Shown: piece by piece, positions 36,071 to 45,483 of the stretch
Numbering within the stretch: position 1 is the stretch's first letter
How the letters are laid out: every line of letters begins with the position of its first letter
Assembly: GCF_021502655.1 (NCBI RefSeq)
Contig: NZ_JAKFFT010000002.1
Coordinates: forward strand, 248,001-312,000
Source: Dyadobacter sp. CY347
GTDB taxonomy: Bacteria > Bacteroidota > Bacteroidia > Cytophagales > Spirosomataceae
DNA length: 64,000 nucleotides
Direction: 5' to 3'
Position numbers and translations under genes: made by a program
The notes under the pieces: generated by a model
The model's input: only the letters and a program-made list of their open reading frames with translations
Told to the model about the DNA's origin: nothing
The model's database searches: none

Positions 36071-36868
36071 TTATTCCGTAATTTCCGAAAGGATTTCAAC
36101 AACCCCGTTTTCATCGTTACTCTTGGCGATGAAACGGGCTATTTTTTTGATATCCGGGTGTGCATTGGCCATTGCGTAGGAATAATGTCCTTTTGTAAGC
36201 ATTTCAAGATCATTCAGATAATCGCCGAAGATCATGGTTTGGTCAAAAGTGATGTTAAACTTCTCCTGCAAAACCTCCATAGCACGGCCTTTGTTGGCTT
36301 TTTTGTGGGAAATGTCCAGCCATATCGGACCAGAAACCTTCACTTGCAGGTTGTCTTCAAAATGCTTGTAATGCGGATAACTGTTTGCCTCAGAACCGGC
36401 CAGGTCGCAAATCGTGAATTTCAGGAATTGGTCATCTTCCACTTTGGTCAGATCATCCACGATCTCATATCTTTCAAAATACAGCTTCAAATGATTGATA
36501 AACTCAGCATCGTCATTTTCCACATACGCTTTTTTCTTGCCGCAAATCACGGCGTATGTATCTTTGATAGGGCGTGAAATTTTTACCAATTCGCGCACAA
36601 TGTCCGCTTCTATCGCCTGAATGTGGATTTCTTCATCTCTAAAAACAACATAACTGCCATTTTCAGCAGCAAAAATCACTTCGTCTTTTACTTGTTCCAA
36701 TGCTTTGGCAAGATTGAAATACTGACGTCCGCTGGCGGCTACGAAAATGACACCGTGGTCTTTTAATTTTCTAAAAACGGGGAAAAATGATTCGTTTATT
36801 TCGTGTTTGGAGTTCAAAAGCGTGCCGTCCATGTCGGTTGCGACCAGTCTGATATCGGAAAAAGTCAT
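36071..36868 (-). CDS. Cof-type HAD-IIB family hydrolase (sugar phosphatase-like)
   Basis: A 265-residue haloacid dehalogenase-type phosphatase. Motif I is VATDMDGTLL (nucleophile Asp in DxD), motif II is in FVAASGRQY, motif III Lys is in HKKANKGRAM, and motif IV is FGDYLNDLEML. A type IIB cap lies between (about 80-190). Such enzymes dephosphorylate sugar phosphates or flavin/vitamin intermediates. The gene stands alone and is divergent from rarD. Confidence 0.88.
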   Translation of the reverse strand: MTFSDIRLVATDMDGTLLNSKHEINESFFPVFRKLKDHGVIFVAASGRQYFNLAKALEQVKDEVIFAAENGSYVVFRDEEIHIQAIEADIVRELVKISRPIKDTYAVICGKKKAYVENDDAEFINHLKLYFERYEIVDDLTKVEDDQFLKFTICDLAGSEANSYPHYKHFEDNLQVKVSGPIWLDISHKKANKGRAMEVLQEKFNITFDQTMIFGDYLNDLEMLTKGHYSYAMANAHPDIKKIARFIAKSNDENGVVEILSEITE

Positions 36869-37050
36869 ATTAAATTCTAATGTTACTACTTAAATCAAGC
36901 CAAATATACTGGCTAAGGTTCCGTTTTTTGTATTATTAAAATATCCTAAGTTGAGAAACGAATGATTTTCAGCGCCTCCGAACCCTCGGAAATGTTTTGC
37001 TGTTCCCTGAATACATCCATCCACATCATTTGATACACATTACCAGCTCC

Positions 37051-37950
37051 ATGAAATTTTCAAAACATTATCTGGCGGCATTTATCTCGTTTGTAATCTG
37101 GGGGTTTTTCAGTCTGGCCCTCAAACCGTTAAAGGCCTACGCGTCGCTTGATATTCTGTTTTACCGCGTCTTTTTATGTGCCGTCATCATGGCGGTGATC
37201 AGCCTTTTCGTGCGGGTAAAAGTATTGAAGGAAAATGTAAAAACATTCCGTCAGATGCCTCCTGCGCAGAAGAAACGGGTAACATTGCTGACGCTTGCGG
37301 GCGGACTTTTGCTGACCGCAAACTGGTTTTTCTTTATTTACGTAATGAACCACATTAGCGTAAAAGCAGCGTCATTCGCCTACTTGGTGTGTCCGATCAT
37401 GACCACTGTGATCGCATATTTTGTATTAAACGAAAAATTGAGCAAATGGCAGTGGGCGGCAGTTTCACTCAGTGTGTTAAGCTGTATGTTGCTGTCTTTC
37501 AGTAATGTTGCGGACATTGCTTACAGCCTGATCGTCGCACTTTCCTATGCATTCTATCTGGTTAGTCAGCGCAAAAATGTGGGTATGGATAAATTTCTGG
37601 TCCTCACCGTCCAGATCATTTTCTCGGCCCTGATCCTGCTTCCGTTCTATCCGCAGTACAGCGAAGCATTGCCAACCGAATTTTCGTTTTATGCATTGAT
37701 ATTCGTGATCGCCGTGCTTTTTACCATTGTGCCGTTGTATATGAACCTGTATGCATTGCAAAGCGTAACGTCTTCAACAATGGGCATTTTGTTGTATATC
37801 AATCCTTTAATGAACTTCTTCATCGCCCTGGTTTATTTCCACGAGCCCATCAATTCCATTCAGATCACCGCTTATTCGCTGATTTTGCTATCCATCGTCA
37901 TCTTCAATGAACGGTTTATTTTTGGAAGAAGGCGCGCAGCATTGGGTTAA
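37051..37950 (+). CDS. rarD: EamA-family transporter, RarD-like
   Basis: The preferred ATG 37051 gives 299 residues; an ORF start 18 codons earlier adds no hydrophobic segment. There are about ten transmembrane helices. RarD features are FISFVIWGFFSLALKPLKA at the start, LLTANWFFFIYVMNHISVKAASFAYLVCP in the middle (shown across 100-128) and YINPLMNFFIALVYFHEPI near the end. It belongs to the drug/metabolite exporters; the substrate is unknown and the name comes from chloramphenicol sensitivity in E. coli. The last 4 bases overlap the convergent methyltransferase gene. Confidence 0.85.
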   Translation: MKFSKHYLAAFISFVIWGFFSLALKPLKAYASLDILFYRVFLCAVIMAVISLFVRVKVLKENVKTFRQMPPAQKKRVTLLTLAGGLLLTANWFFFIYVMNHISVKAASFAYLVCPIMTTVIAYFVLNEKLSKWQWAAVSLSVLSCMLLSFSNVADIAYSLIVALSYAFYLVSQRKNVGMDKFLVLTVQIIFSALILLPFYPQYSEALPTEFSFYALIFVIAVLFTIVPLYMNLYALQSVTSSTMGILLYINPLMNFFIALVYFHEPINSIQITAYSLILLSIVIFNERFIFGRRRAALG

Positions 37951-38576
37951 GGTTTTTGGTAAACCAATGATTGGATAAAACCACTGTAAAAGGATTTTTG
38001 AAAAACGGTTTTGAAACCGGCTTTGCTGAACAGCATTTCAGTATCAGGCAGCTTTTTCGCTTCCACATCTGAAAGGATCCCGAAGAAAAGATACATGGAT
38101 TTCAACAGCCATTTTTGCCAGAATTTGCCAGGTTTGTTTTCCACATTGAAATCCGTAAAAAGCCAGAACCCTTTTGAATGAAGCTTATTATCGAGGTTTT
38201 TGAAAACAATTTCTGCGTTATCCTGTTTGAAATTATCAAACAAAAATGAGGTGATGATCATGTCAAATCGTTCTACGGAATGAAATGATTCCACGGCTTC
38301 GTGCATGTATTGAACATTGTTTTTTCCAACATCACGCCTCTTCGCTATATCAAGCATTTTTTGCGAGATTTCAATGTAAGTAATGTCGATGTTGTAAGGT
38401 CGTATTTGTGAAATTTCTTCCAGAATCGCGCCTGTGCCACCGCCTGCTACAAGTATTTTCGCTCCTTCGGGAATAAAGTGCAAAACCGATCGCTGCGCCT
38501 CCATTAAAGTGTTTCCAAAAACCAGCTTTGAAAGCATGTCATAAAACCCGGCGACCCTATCGTAATTATTTTTCAT
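37947..38576 (-). CDS. SAM-dependent methyltransferase (class I)
   Basis: Start ATG 38576 gives 209 residues; the upstream TTG would overlap the UbiA-like gene and is unlikely. The SAM-binding motif is ILVAGGGTGAILEEI, followed by YIEISQKMLDIAKRRD and the acidic loop MIITSFLFDNF, typical of UbiE-like small-molecule methyltransferases. It follows the UbiA-like membrane protein by 4 bases, so the two are probably translated together, which fits methylation of a lipid or quinone-like compound. The substrate is not known. Confidence 0.82.
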   Translation of the reverse strand: MKNNYDRVAGFYDMLSKLVFGNTLMEAQRSVLHFIPEGAKILVAGGGTGAILEEISQIRPYNIDITYIEISQKMLDIAKRRDVGKNNVQYMHEAVESFHSVERFDMIITSFLFDNFKQDNAEIVFKNLDNKLHSKGFWLFTDFNVENKPGKFWQKWLLKSMYLFFGILSDVEAKKLPDTEMLFSKAGFKTVFQKSFYSGFIQSLVYQKP

Positions 38577-38580
38577 GACC

Positions 38581-39495
38581 TTAATGAGAGGTGAAAATGC
38601 TGCCGACAATCCCGCAAATGGCTTTTACCAGCAATAATCCGTCGATCACGATGAGATAAAATAGGACGCTTTTGGGTTTTTGTAAAGCAAATGCAACCCC
38701 CAGCAAGCATACAAATGGAAGCAGATTAAGAATCAATGTGGGCGTGCTCAATTTTTGAAAAAACGCAAAAGAAAGGAAGGAAAAGAGCCCGATTAGCAGC
38801 AGCGGGACAAGCACATAGATGATCGTGTTACTTAGTCCCATCCGCACCGCAAATGTTTTCAGCTGAATGTTGGCGTCGTCCTCATAATCTTTCATATCGA
38901 ACATAATTGCGTTCACCGTGCAGAACATCCAGTTTTTGACAAACAGCCAAAACATGAAAATGGGCTCGTGAACCACAATTCCCTGCTCAATTCGCAGCAT
39001 TGTGATCGGGAATACATTCACAAAACCGGCCCACACAAAGCCGATCACAAACGCTTTCAGCCAGCCCGTATTCCGGAGATTGAAGGAGATCAATGATTTG
39101 GGAAGCAGTCCGTAATACAGGATTGCGGCGCCGGGAATGCTTAATAGTAACAGCCAGCTTGCAAGCGGCAGATGCAGCAACTTTGTAAAATCACGGATCA
39201 AAAACCAGCCCGCAATCCCCGAACAAATTGTAAAAAGTACATACTGACTAATGCGCGTGAAGCCGTAATGCATCCTATACCACTCCGTTCTCGGATTACT
39301 GGAAAACGCAGCGCCCGGCGGGATGGAGTAGGCAATGGTGTAATAAAAAACGGTGGCGCAGAAAATGAGGATGTAGTAAGGAACAGCATTAAAAGGCAGG
39401 CTAAGCTGGAACATGGTTTCGAGCGACAATGCCACTGCCAGCAGGCCAACGAAATAGTTTGCAAAGAAGACAAACGAAACAATTTTCCTAACCAT
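38581..39495 (-). CDS. UbiA-family-like membrane protein lacking the first Asp motif
   Basis: A 304-residue protein with about nine transmembrane helices. The second aspartate-rich UbiA motif is readable (FDMKDYEDDANIQLKTFAVRMG, shown across 210-231), but the first NxxxDxxxD motif that binds the prenyl diphosphate is absent after the second helix. It is therefore a degenerate or divergent member, possibly with a non-prenyltransferase role. The next gene, 4 bases on, is a small-molecule methyltransferase, which suggests a two-step lipid or quinone modification. It is unlike EboC, which keeps the first motif. Confidence 0.65.
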   Translation of the reverse strand: MVRKIVSFVFFANYFVGLLAVALSLETMFQLSLPFNAVPYYILIFCATVFYYTIAYSIPPGAAFSSNPRTEWYRMHYGFTRISQYVLFTICSGIAGWFLIRDFTKLLHLPLASWLLLLSIPGAAILYYGLLPKSLISFNLRNTGWLKAFVIGFVWAGFVNVFPITMLRIEQGIVVHEPIFMFWLFVKNWMFCTVNAIMFDMKDYEDDANIQLKTFAVRMGLSNTIIYVLVPLLLIGLFSFLSFAFFQKLSTPTLILNLLPFVCLLGVAFALQKPKSVLFYLIVIDGLLLVKAICGIVGSIFTSH

Positions 39496-39559
39496 TATCC
39501 GAACCTTTATCGCTATTTCCTATCTTAGGAAACAGATTAATTGTTAAACCAACATTTTC

Positions 39560-41110
39560 ATGAAAAGAATCTCCTTTGTTTTTCTGTTATTTTTTGCCGT
39601 TCAGATCCAGCCTGGCTTTTCACAAAGCAAAGATCCGGTGGTTGAAAACATTGTTAAAGAAGCAACCGAAAATTCACAACTGGAAAAATTGGCTCACGAA
39701 TTAATGGACGTCATCGGGCCGAGGCTTGTGGGCTCGCCGCAAATGCAGCAGGCGCACGAATGGGCAGTGGCGAAATACAAAGGCTGGAACATTACAGCAA
39801 AAAACGAAAAGTGGGGTGAATGGCGCGGCTGGGAACGTGGCGTGTCGCACATTGATATGGTAGCGCCGAGGGTAAAATCGCTGGAAGGCATGCAACTGGC
39901 GTGGAGCCCCGGAACGGGTGGAAAAACGGTGACGGCGGAGGTGATCATTCTTCCGGACGTGGCCGATTCGCTGGCTTTCCAGAAATGGCTGCCTACTGCA
40001 AAAGGCAAATTTGTAATGATCAGCATGAACCAGCCAACGGGCCGGCCGGATTACAACTGGCAGGAATTTGCGACCAAAGAATCATTTGAAAAAATGAAAA
40101 AGGACCGCGATGCGCAGACCGAGGCCTGGGCAAATCGTTTGAAAAAAAGCGGATATAATACACGCACATTGCCTCTGGCATTGGAAAAGGCCGGGGCGGC
40201 AGGCGTGGTTATGTCGTATTGGTCAAAAGGTTTTGGTGCAAATAAAATTTTTGGTGCTTATACCAAAGCGATTCCTACTATTGACATTTCGCTCGAAGAT
40301 TACGGCTTACTATATCGCCTGTCTGAGTCGGGGCACACACCCAAAATCAGTGTGCGTGCGGATGCGAAGGAAACGGGCGTGAGCCAGACATTTAATACAA
40401 TCGGCGAAATCAAAGGCTCGGAGAAGCCAAACGAATACGTAATTCTTTCCGCGCATTTCGACTCCTGGGATGGCGGAACGGGCGCTACTGATAATGGAAC
40501 GGGCACCATTGTGATGATGGAAGCCATGCGCATTCTCAAAAAAGTTTATCCAAACCCTAAAAGAACGATCCTGGTGGGACATTGGGGCAGCGAGGAGCAG
40601 GGACTGAATGGTTCGCGTGCTTTTGTGGAGGACCATCCGGAAATTGTGCAGAACATTCAGGCGGTTTTCAACCAGGATAATGGCACAGGAAGGGTTATTA
40701 ACCTTTCGGGCCAGGGCTTTTTGAATTCCTACGAGTATCTGAGCCGCTGGCTGACCAAGGTTCCGGAGAATATTAAAACGCCTATTGAATCCAAGTTTCC
40801 GGGTGCACCGGGCGCTGGCGGATCCGATTTTGCATCATTTGTGGCAGCGGGTGCGCCAGCATTTTCCCTGAGCTCTTTGAACTGGTCTTATGGAACCTAT
40901 ACCTGGCATACCAACCGGGACACTTATGATAAGATCGTGTTTGACGATGTGCGCAGCAATGCGATCCTGGCGGCGATTATGGCTTATCAGGCCAGCGAAG
41001 ATCCCGCCAAGACTTCTCGCGAGAAAAGTATTTTACCATTAAATTCAAAAGGCGAGCCGGGAGCCTGGCCTGAGCCGAAGAAGCCGACACGTCGGGGCGG
41101 GCTGGATTAA
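39560..41110 (+). CDS. Exported M28-family zinc aminopeptidase
   Basis: A 516-residue protein with signal peptide MKRISFVFLLFFAVQIQPGFSQ. A PA domain is inserted near 140-260 and the M28 catalytic domain follows: Zn-binding His/Asp in AHFDSWDGGTGATDNG, the catalytic Glu in GSEEQGLNGSRAF, Asp in FNQDNGTG and His in YTWHTNRDTYD. It releases N-terminal residues from peptides in the periplasm or outside. A M17 aminopeptidase follows on the same strand, though a 67-base gap means co-transcription is only possible. Confidence 0.9.
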   Translation: MKRISFVFLLFFAVQIQPGFSQSKDPVVENIVKEATENSQLEKLAHELMDVIGPRLVGSPQMQQAHEWAVAKYKGWNITAKNEKWGEWRGWERGVSHIDMVAPRVKSLEGMQLAWSPGTGGKTVTAEVIILPDVADSLAFQKWLPTAKGKFVMISMNQPTGRPDYNWQEFATKESFEKMKKDRDAQTEAWANRLKKSGYNTRTLPLALEKAGAAGVVMSYWSKGFGANKIFGAYTKAIPTIDISLEDYGLLYRLSESGHTPKISVRADAKETGVSQTFNTIGEIKGSEKPNEYVILSAHFDSWDGGTGATDNGTGTIVMMEAMRILKKVYPNPKRTILVGHWGSEEQGLNGSRAFVEDHPEIVQNIQAVFNQDNGTGRVINLSGQGFLNSYEYLSRWLTKVPENIKTPIESKFPGAPGAGGSDFASFVAAGAPAFSLSSLNWSYGTYTWHTNRDTYDKIVFDDVRSNAILAAIMAYQASEDPAKTSREKSILPLNSKGEPGAWPEPKKPTRRGGLD

Positions 41111-41177
41111 GCATTGTCGCATTAACAACGGGTTAGGAAGGCATTTGAGACATTCTTTTATTGATTTACAACATATA

Positions 41178-42569
41178 ATGCAGATTAAACAAATATCAGA
41201 GGCAGCGGATGATTTGTTGCTGATTCGTCCGTTTGAACAAGGTTTTGAACCCGAAAATCAAAATATGTTCAAGGCGGAAAAAGGTGAAATGTGGTGGTAT
41301 TCTTCGCGTGAGCTCTGGATCGGGTTGGGCAAATCGCCACAGCTTCCGGCTATCATTAAAATTTTCAGGTCGCTGTTTTTCAAGCGCAAAGACCGCTGGC
41401 CGGACGAGATCATTCTGGATTGCAAAGGTCGCGAACCGGAATGGATCGAAAACGCGGTTAACGGGATCGTTCTGGGCGGTTATGATCTGCAACTTTATAA
41501 AACAGAACCCAAACCATTAAGTGCTTTTTTCAGAACGGGAACATTGTCCGTCTTGACTGAAAAGCATTCGCCATCGATCGACGAAGCATTGGATGTTGCG
41601 CAAAAGACAGCATTAGTCCAGATGCGGATCATGGATCTGATGAACGCGCCTTCAAACTATAAAAACCCTTCAACATTAGCCGAATGGGCCACTGAATCAG
41701 GCAGTAAAAATGGTTATAAAGTAACTGTGTTCGACAAATCCAGGCTCGAAGCGCTTGGTATGCATGCATTGCTGGCGGTTGGAAAAGGCAGTGAGGCGCC
41801 GCCGTTGATGATCGTGTCGGAATATGAACCGGAACATTATACCAAAACCATTGCATTGGTAGGTAAGGGCGTAACCTTTGATACAGGCGGGATTTCTATT
41901 AAAACGTCTGCCAATATGCATTTGATGAAAAGCGATATGGGCGGCGCAGCGGCTGTTCTGGGCGCGGTTGAACTGGCTGCACAGCTGAAAATTCCGGTCA
42001 GGATCATCGGTGTGATTCCATCAACCGAAAACAGCGTGGACGGACTTTCAATGAAACCCGGCGACGTTATAAAGTCCTATGCAGGCAAAACCATTGAAGT
42101 GATTGATACGGATGCAGAAGGAAGGTTGATCCTGGCTGATGGTCTTAGTTATGCGGTAAGGGAGTTCAAGCCGGATGTTGTGATCGATCTGGCAACATTA
42201 ACAGGCAGCGTGATCCAGACATTGGGTTACGAGGCGGCAGGGCTGTTTACACCTAACAGTGAGCTGGCAGAAGCACTGTCACAGGCTGGCGACAGGACGG
42301 GCGAAAGAATGTGGCGGCTGCCCGTCTGGGATTCATATAAGGAAGAAATTGCGTCCGACATTGCAGATGTGAAAAACTACCACGGAAAACCGCTGGCCGG
42401 AGCCATCGTTGCTGCCAAATTCCTGGAAGCCTTTACGGACGAGCATCCCGCCTGGGCTCATCTGGATATTGCCGGAACCGCATTTGGTGATACGGAGTTT
42501 GCTCCCGGCCGGGCAGGCACGGCTTATGGCGTTCGTTTGTTGCGCGCTTACTTGTCAGGGATAATTTAA
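41178..42569 (+). CDS. Leucyl aminopeptidase (M17)
   Basis: ATG 41178 (MQIKQISEAADDLLLIRP) gives 463 residues. The C-terminal catalytic domain has ALVGKGVTFDTGGISIK and VEVIDTDAEGRLILADGL, which together supply the Lys, Asp and Glu ligands of the two metal ions, and DLATLTGSVIQTLG. The N-terminal domain is divergent, as is normal for M17. It is cytoplasmic and probably completes peptide degradation. No signal peptide is present, in contrast to the upstream M28 enzyme. Confidence 0.9.
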   Translation: MQIKQISEAADDLLLIRPFEQGFEPENQNMFKAEKGEMWWYSSRELWIGLGKSPQLPAIIKIFRSLFFKRKDRWPDEIILDCKGREPEWIENAVNGIVLGGYDLQLYKTEPKPLSAFFRTGTLSVLTEKHSPSIDEALDVAQKTALVQMRIMDLMNAPSNYKNPSTLAEWATESGSKNGYKVTVFDKSRLEALGMHALLAVGKGSEAPPLMIVSEYEPEHYTKTIALVGKGVTFDTGGISIKTSANMHLMKSDMGGAAAVLGAVELAAQLKIPVRIIGVIPSTENSVDGLSMKPGDVIKSYAGKTIEVIDTDAEGRLILADGLSYAVREFKPDVVIDLATLTGSVIQTLGYEAAGLFTPNSELAEALSQAGDRTGERMWRLPVWDSYKEEIASDIADVKNYHGKPLAGAIVAAKFLEAFTDEHPAWAHLDIAGTAFGDTEFAPGRAGTAYGVRLLRAYLSGII

Positions 42570-42676
42570 ATGGCCATTCTCTTGCCAAATTGGTTCTTTT
42601 TGCTAGATTTGAAGAAGCAAGTTTTGGGTTGAACATTCAGAATTTTGTCAGCTATATTCCACGAAAGCTAATTTTT

Positions 42677-43891
42677 ATGGCCCGAGCGCTAACTTTTCTT
42701 TGCATATCAACATATTTCAAGGGTAACGATTTTCTGAAAGCTTTGAAGGAGTCCGGTAACAAAGTCTTCCTCATTACGGCCAAAAAATTGGAGCATAAGC
42801 CGTGGGTTAGGGATTCGGTTGATGAGTTTTTTTATGTGGAAGAAGGGGAGGATGGCAGATACAATATGGACGAGATCATTAACGGTCTCGCTTACGTCAT
42901 GCGCAGCAGGGCCATTGACCGGGTGGTTGCGCTGGATGATTTTGACGTCGAAAAAGCAGCGCATATCAGAGAATATTTCCGGATCCCGGGCATGGGGCAG
43001 ACGACGGGGCGATATTTCCGTGATAAGCTTGCGATGCGCACCAAAGCTGCCGAATCGGGGATTTTAGTGCCGGGCTTTTCTGCGCTTTTCAACGATGATG
43101 CGATCAATGATTTCATTGAAAAATATCCTGGTCCGTGGATGATCAAACCTAGGTCTGAGGCTTCGGCGACGGGGATCAAAAAGATGGAGAATGCCGTTGA
43201 GCTTTGGGAAACGATTCATCAGCTTGGCGATAAAAGACATGCTTATCTTGTGGAGCAGTACAAGCCCGGGGATGTTTATCATGTAGATTCTATTTCGTAT
43301 AATGGCCGGGTTATCTTTTCCTGGAACAGCAAATATCTGGCGCCGCCCTTCGATGTGGCGCATGGCGGCGGCATATTCAGGTCGGTAACTGTGCCTTTTG
43401 ATTCTTCTGAGGAACACGCGTTGGAAACCCTGGCCGTGGATCTTTTGAAAGCATTCGGCTTAAAGCATAGCGCTTCGCACACGGAGGTGATCCGTTGCCA
43501 TGACGATGGGAAATACTATTTCCTCGAAACTTCTTCACGGGTAGGAGGCGCCAATCTTTCGGAAATGGTGGAGGCATCGTCCGGCATCAACCTTTGGACA
43601 GAATGGGCCAAAATGGAGACTGCCGAAGCAAGAGGCGACAATTACAAGTTACCGGCGGTCAGAAAAGATTATTCAGGCATCATCATTTCACTAGCCAGAC
43701 ATGAATGGCCCGACCTCTCCGTTTTCAATGACCCCGAAATTGTATGGCGCATGAACGAACCTTATCACGTCGGCCTGGTCGTGAGGGCCAAAACCCGTGA
43801 TAAAGTCATCGAATTACTAGACCAATATGCAGCCTTCATCCAAAAAGACTACCACGCCTCAGCACCCGTCCCGGAAAGGCCATCGCATTGA
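42677..43891 (+). CDS. ATP-grasp domain-containing protein
   Basis: ATG 42677 gives 404 residues. The pre-ATP-grasp domain (about 1-95) has a Rossmann-like start FLCISTYFKGNDFLKALK. The ATP-grasp region then shows PWMIKPRSEASATGIKKM, VEQYKPGDVYHVDSI and YYFLETSSRVGGANLSEMVE, whose acidic and Asn residues bind Mg. Such proteins ligate a carboxylate to an amine or thiol. No partner gene indicates the substrate. It is not a biotin carboxylase: no biotin-carrier neighbours are present. Confidence 0.82.
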   Translation: MARALTFLCISTYFKGNDFLKALKESGNKVFLITAKKLEHKPWVRDSVDEFFYVEEGEDGRYNMDEIINGLAYVMRSRAIDRVVALDDFDVEKAAHIREYFRIPGMGQTTGRYFRDKLAMRTKAAESGILVPGFSALFNDDAINDFIEKYPGPWMIKPRSEASATGIKKMENAVELWETIHQLGDKRHAYLVEQYKPGDVYHVDSISYNGRVIFSWNSKYLAPPFDVAHGGGIFRSVTVPFDSSEEHALETLAVDLLKAFGLKHSASHTEVIRCHDDGKYYFLETSSRVGGANLSEMVEASSGINLWTEWAKMETAEARGDNYKLPAVRKDYSGIIISLARHEWPDLSVFNDPEIVWRMNEPYHVGLVVRAKTRDKVIELLDQYAAFIQKDYHASAPVPERPSH

Positions 43892-43983
43892 AAAAAAATG
43901 AATTTTTTTTTGATTGACTTGTGACCTTGTTTTGAAAGCTACGTCTAAATGCATAAAAGTTATAAAATTAACCAAATGCATTT

Positions 43984-45018
43984 ATGAACGAGGAGACACA
44001 ACCATCAGAACTCATTTCGTCTGTCAAGCTACTTATTAAGGAAAGCAGGGCCCGAGTTGCTGTTGCTGTAAATGCTGAGATAACTATGCTGTATTATCAG
44101 ATTGGTAAGAGGATTAATGATGATGTGCTTAGGAATGACCGCGCGGAGTATGGCAAGCAAGTCGTCAAAATGTTAAGTATTGATTTGGTATCGGAATATG
44201 GAAGCGGATGGAGTGAGAAACTGCTACGTCATTGCATGCATTTCGCAAGCATATTTCCAGACAGCTCAATTGTCTCCGCACTGCGGAGACAATTGAGCTG
44301 GACCCATTTTAAGTTGCTGATGTACGTTGAGGATCAACTTAAAAGGGAGTTTTATATTGAAATCTGCCGTTTAGAAAACTGGTCTTCCAGGCAGTTGGAT
44401 GAACGCATCAAATCAATGCTCTACGAGCGCACTGCTATCAGCAAGAAGCCGGAGGAAACGATTGCAAATGACCTTAACCTTTTGCGGGACAAGCAAAAGC
44501 TGAATCCCGACCTTGTTTTCAGAGATCCTTACTTCCTTGATTTTTTAGGTCTGAAAGATGCTTATTCAGAAAAGGATCTGGAAACGTCTATCATTGTTGA
44601 GCTTCAAAAATTTATCATTGAACTCGGCAGCGACTTTGCGTTTATGGCAAGGCAAAAGCGTATCACCATTGATCAAAGTGATTATTTTATTGACTTACTT
44701 TTTTATCACAGAAGGTTACGATGCCTGGTGGCCATCGATCTGAAAATGGGCGCTTTTGAAGCGGCTTTCAAAGGACAGATGGAATTGTATTTACGCTTCC
44801 TCGAAAAATACGAACAGGCCGAAGGCGAGAACGCGCCCATCGGCCTGATACTTTGTAGTGGTAAGAATAAGGAGCATGTAGAACTGATGCAATTGGATCA
44901 ATCAAACATCCGGGTTGCTGATTACCTCACTGCGCTGCCTTCGCAGGAGCTTTTACAAGACAAATTGCACAAAGCAGTTGAAATTGCGCGTCAAAAAGTG
45001 AGTTTTAAGGCAACTTGA
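43984..45018 (+). CDS. DUF1016 (YhcG-type) PD-(D/E)xK nuclease domain protein
   Basis: A 344-residue protein with the YhcG N-terminal domain (NAEITMLYYQIGKRIN, YGSGWSEKLLRHCMHFA) and a C-terminal PD-(D/E)xK nuclease fold. Catalytic residues are likely Asp233/Asp237 (SDYFIDLLFYH) and IDLK (Asp252, Lys254). The conserved QLSWTH block (103-108) is just beside and partly inside a 39-base DNA palindrome (44262-44300). These proteins are common near mobile and defence genes, but their targets are unproven. Here no mobile element is adjacent. The last 14 bases overlap the convergent NTF2-like gene. Confidence 0.82.
   Translation: MNEETQPSELISSVKLLIKESRARVAVAVNAEITMLYYQIGKRINDDVLRNDRAEYGKQVVKMLSIDLVSEYGSGWSEKLLRHCMHFASIFPDSSIVSALRRQLSWTHFKLLMYVEDQLKREFYIEICRLENWSSRQLDERIKSMLYERTAISKKPEETIANDLNLLRDKQKLNPDLVFRDPYFLDFLGLKDAYSEKDLETSIIVELQKFIIELGSDFAFMARQKRITIDQSDYFIDLLFYHRRLRCLVAIDLKMGAFEAAFKGQMELYLRFLEKYEQAEGENAPIGLILCSGKNKEHVELMQLDQSNIRVADYLTALPSQELLQDKLHKAVEIARQKVSFKAT
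44262..44300. repeat. 39-base near-perfect palindrome inside the DUF1016 gene
   Basis: Two 19-base perfect arms, CAGCTCAATTGTCTCCGCA (44262-44280) and TGCGGAGACAATTGAGCTG (44282-44300), are separated by a single C. The element encodes roughly residues 93-106, in frame, and has no U-tract. It could form a cruciform or an mRNA hairpin with little loop, or be a binding site. Confidence 0.95.
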
Positions 45019-45439
45019 ATGCCTGGCGGCCCATTAAGAGCCATTGTCCTTTTAATTTTTGCCAAACTGTAAATACGCCCAGCTTGACGGCAGCAGGCTC
45101 TTTGCCTTTGTTATGGGTTTCTCCCATTAATTTATGGCGGACTATGGCTACGTCGCCGGAAACTGTGATGGTTTGCTCGGAAAGATCGATCTTGGTGAAT
45201 TTAGATTCTTCGCTGGTTAATGCGCGGATGAATTCTTTTTGATCTTCCAAAAGACCGTTTGAATGTCCGTATGTTAAAGATGGGGACGTGAGTTTTAAGA
45301 GGTCTGACTCCTGGGCTCCAATGATGGCGACGCGAAGTTTTTCGACTGCGTCGGCTACTGCTTTTTCGTCGCTGCTTTGGGCAAATGCGATGATATTTCC
45401 CAGCACGAGAAATACAGCCACTAATAATGTTTTTTTCAT
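45005..45439 (-). CDS. Exported NTF2-like (DUF4440) protein
   Basis: A 144-residue protein with signal MKKTLLVAVFLVLGNIIAFAQ and an NTF2/SnoaL-like cone fold: DEKAVADAVEKLRVAIIGAQ, LTYGHSNGLLEDQKEFIRALT, AIVRHKLMGETH and VWQKLKGQWLLMGRQAFKLP. The family binds small hydrophobic molecules or acts as an isomerase or immunity-type protein. It lies 44 bases downstream of the MFS transporter on the same strand, so it could be a tail of the hexuronate operon. Function is not predictable. Confidence 0.8.
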   Translation of the reverse strand: MKKTLLVAVFLVLGNIIAFAQSSDEKAVADAVEKLRVAIIGAQESDLLKLTSPSLTYGHSNGLLEDQKEFIRALTSEESKFTKIDLSEQTITVSGDVAIVRHKLMGETHNKGKEPAAVKLGVFTVWQKLKGQWLLMGRQAFKLP

Positions 45440-45483
45440 TGTTAAAATTACTGTTGGTTTAATGTTGCAGGTTATGGCAGCTC

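Noticed and set aside
44262..44300. The palindrome considered as a transcription terminator
   Set aside because: No U-tract on either strand and it lies mid-gene with an open reading frame through it.
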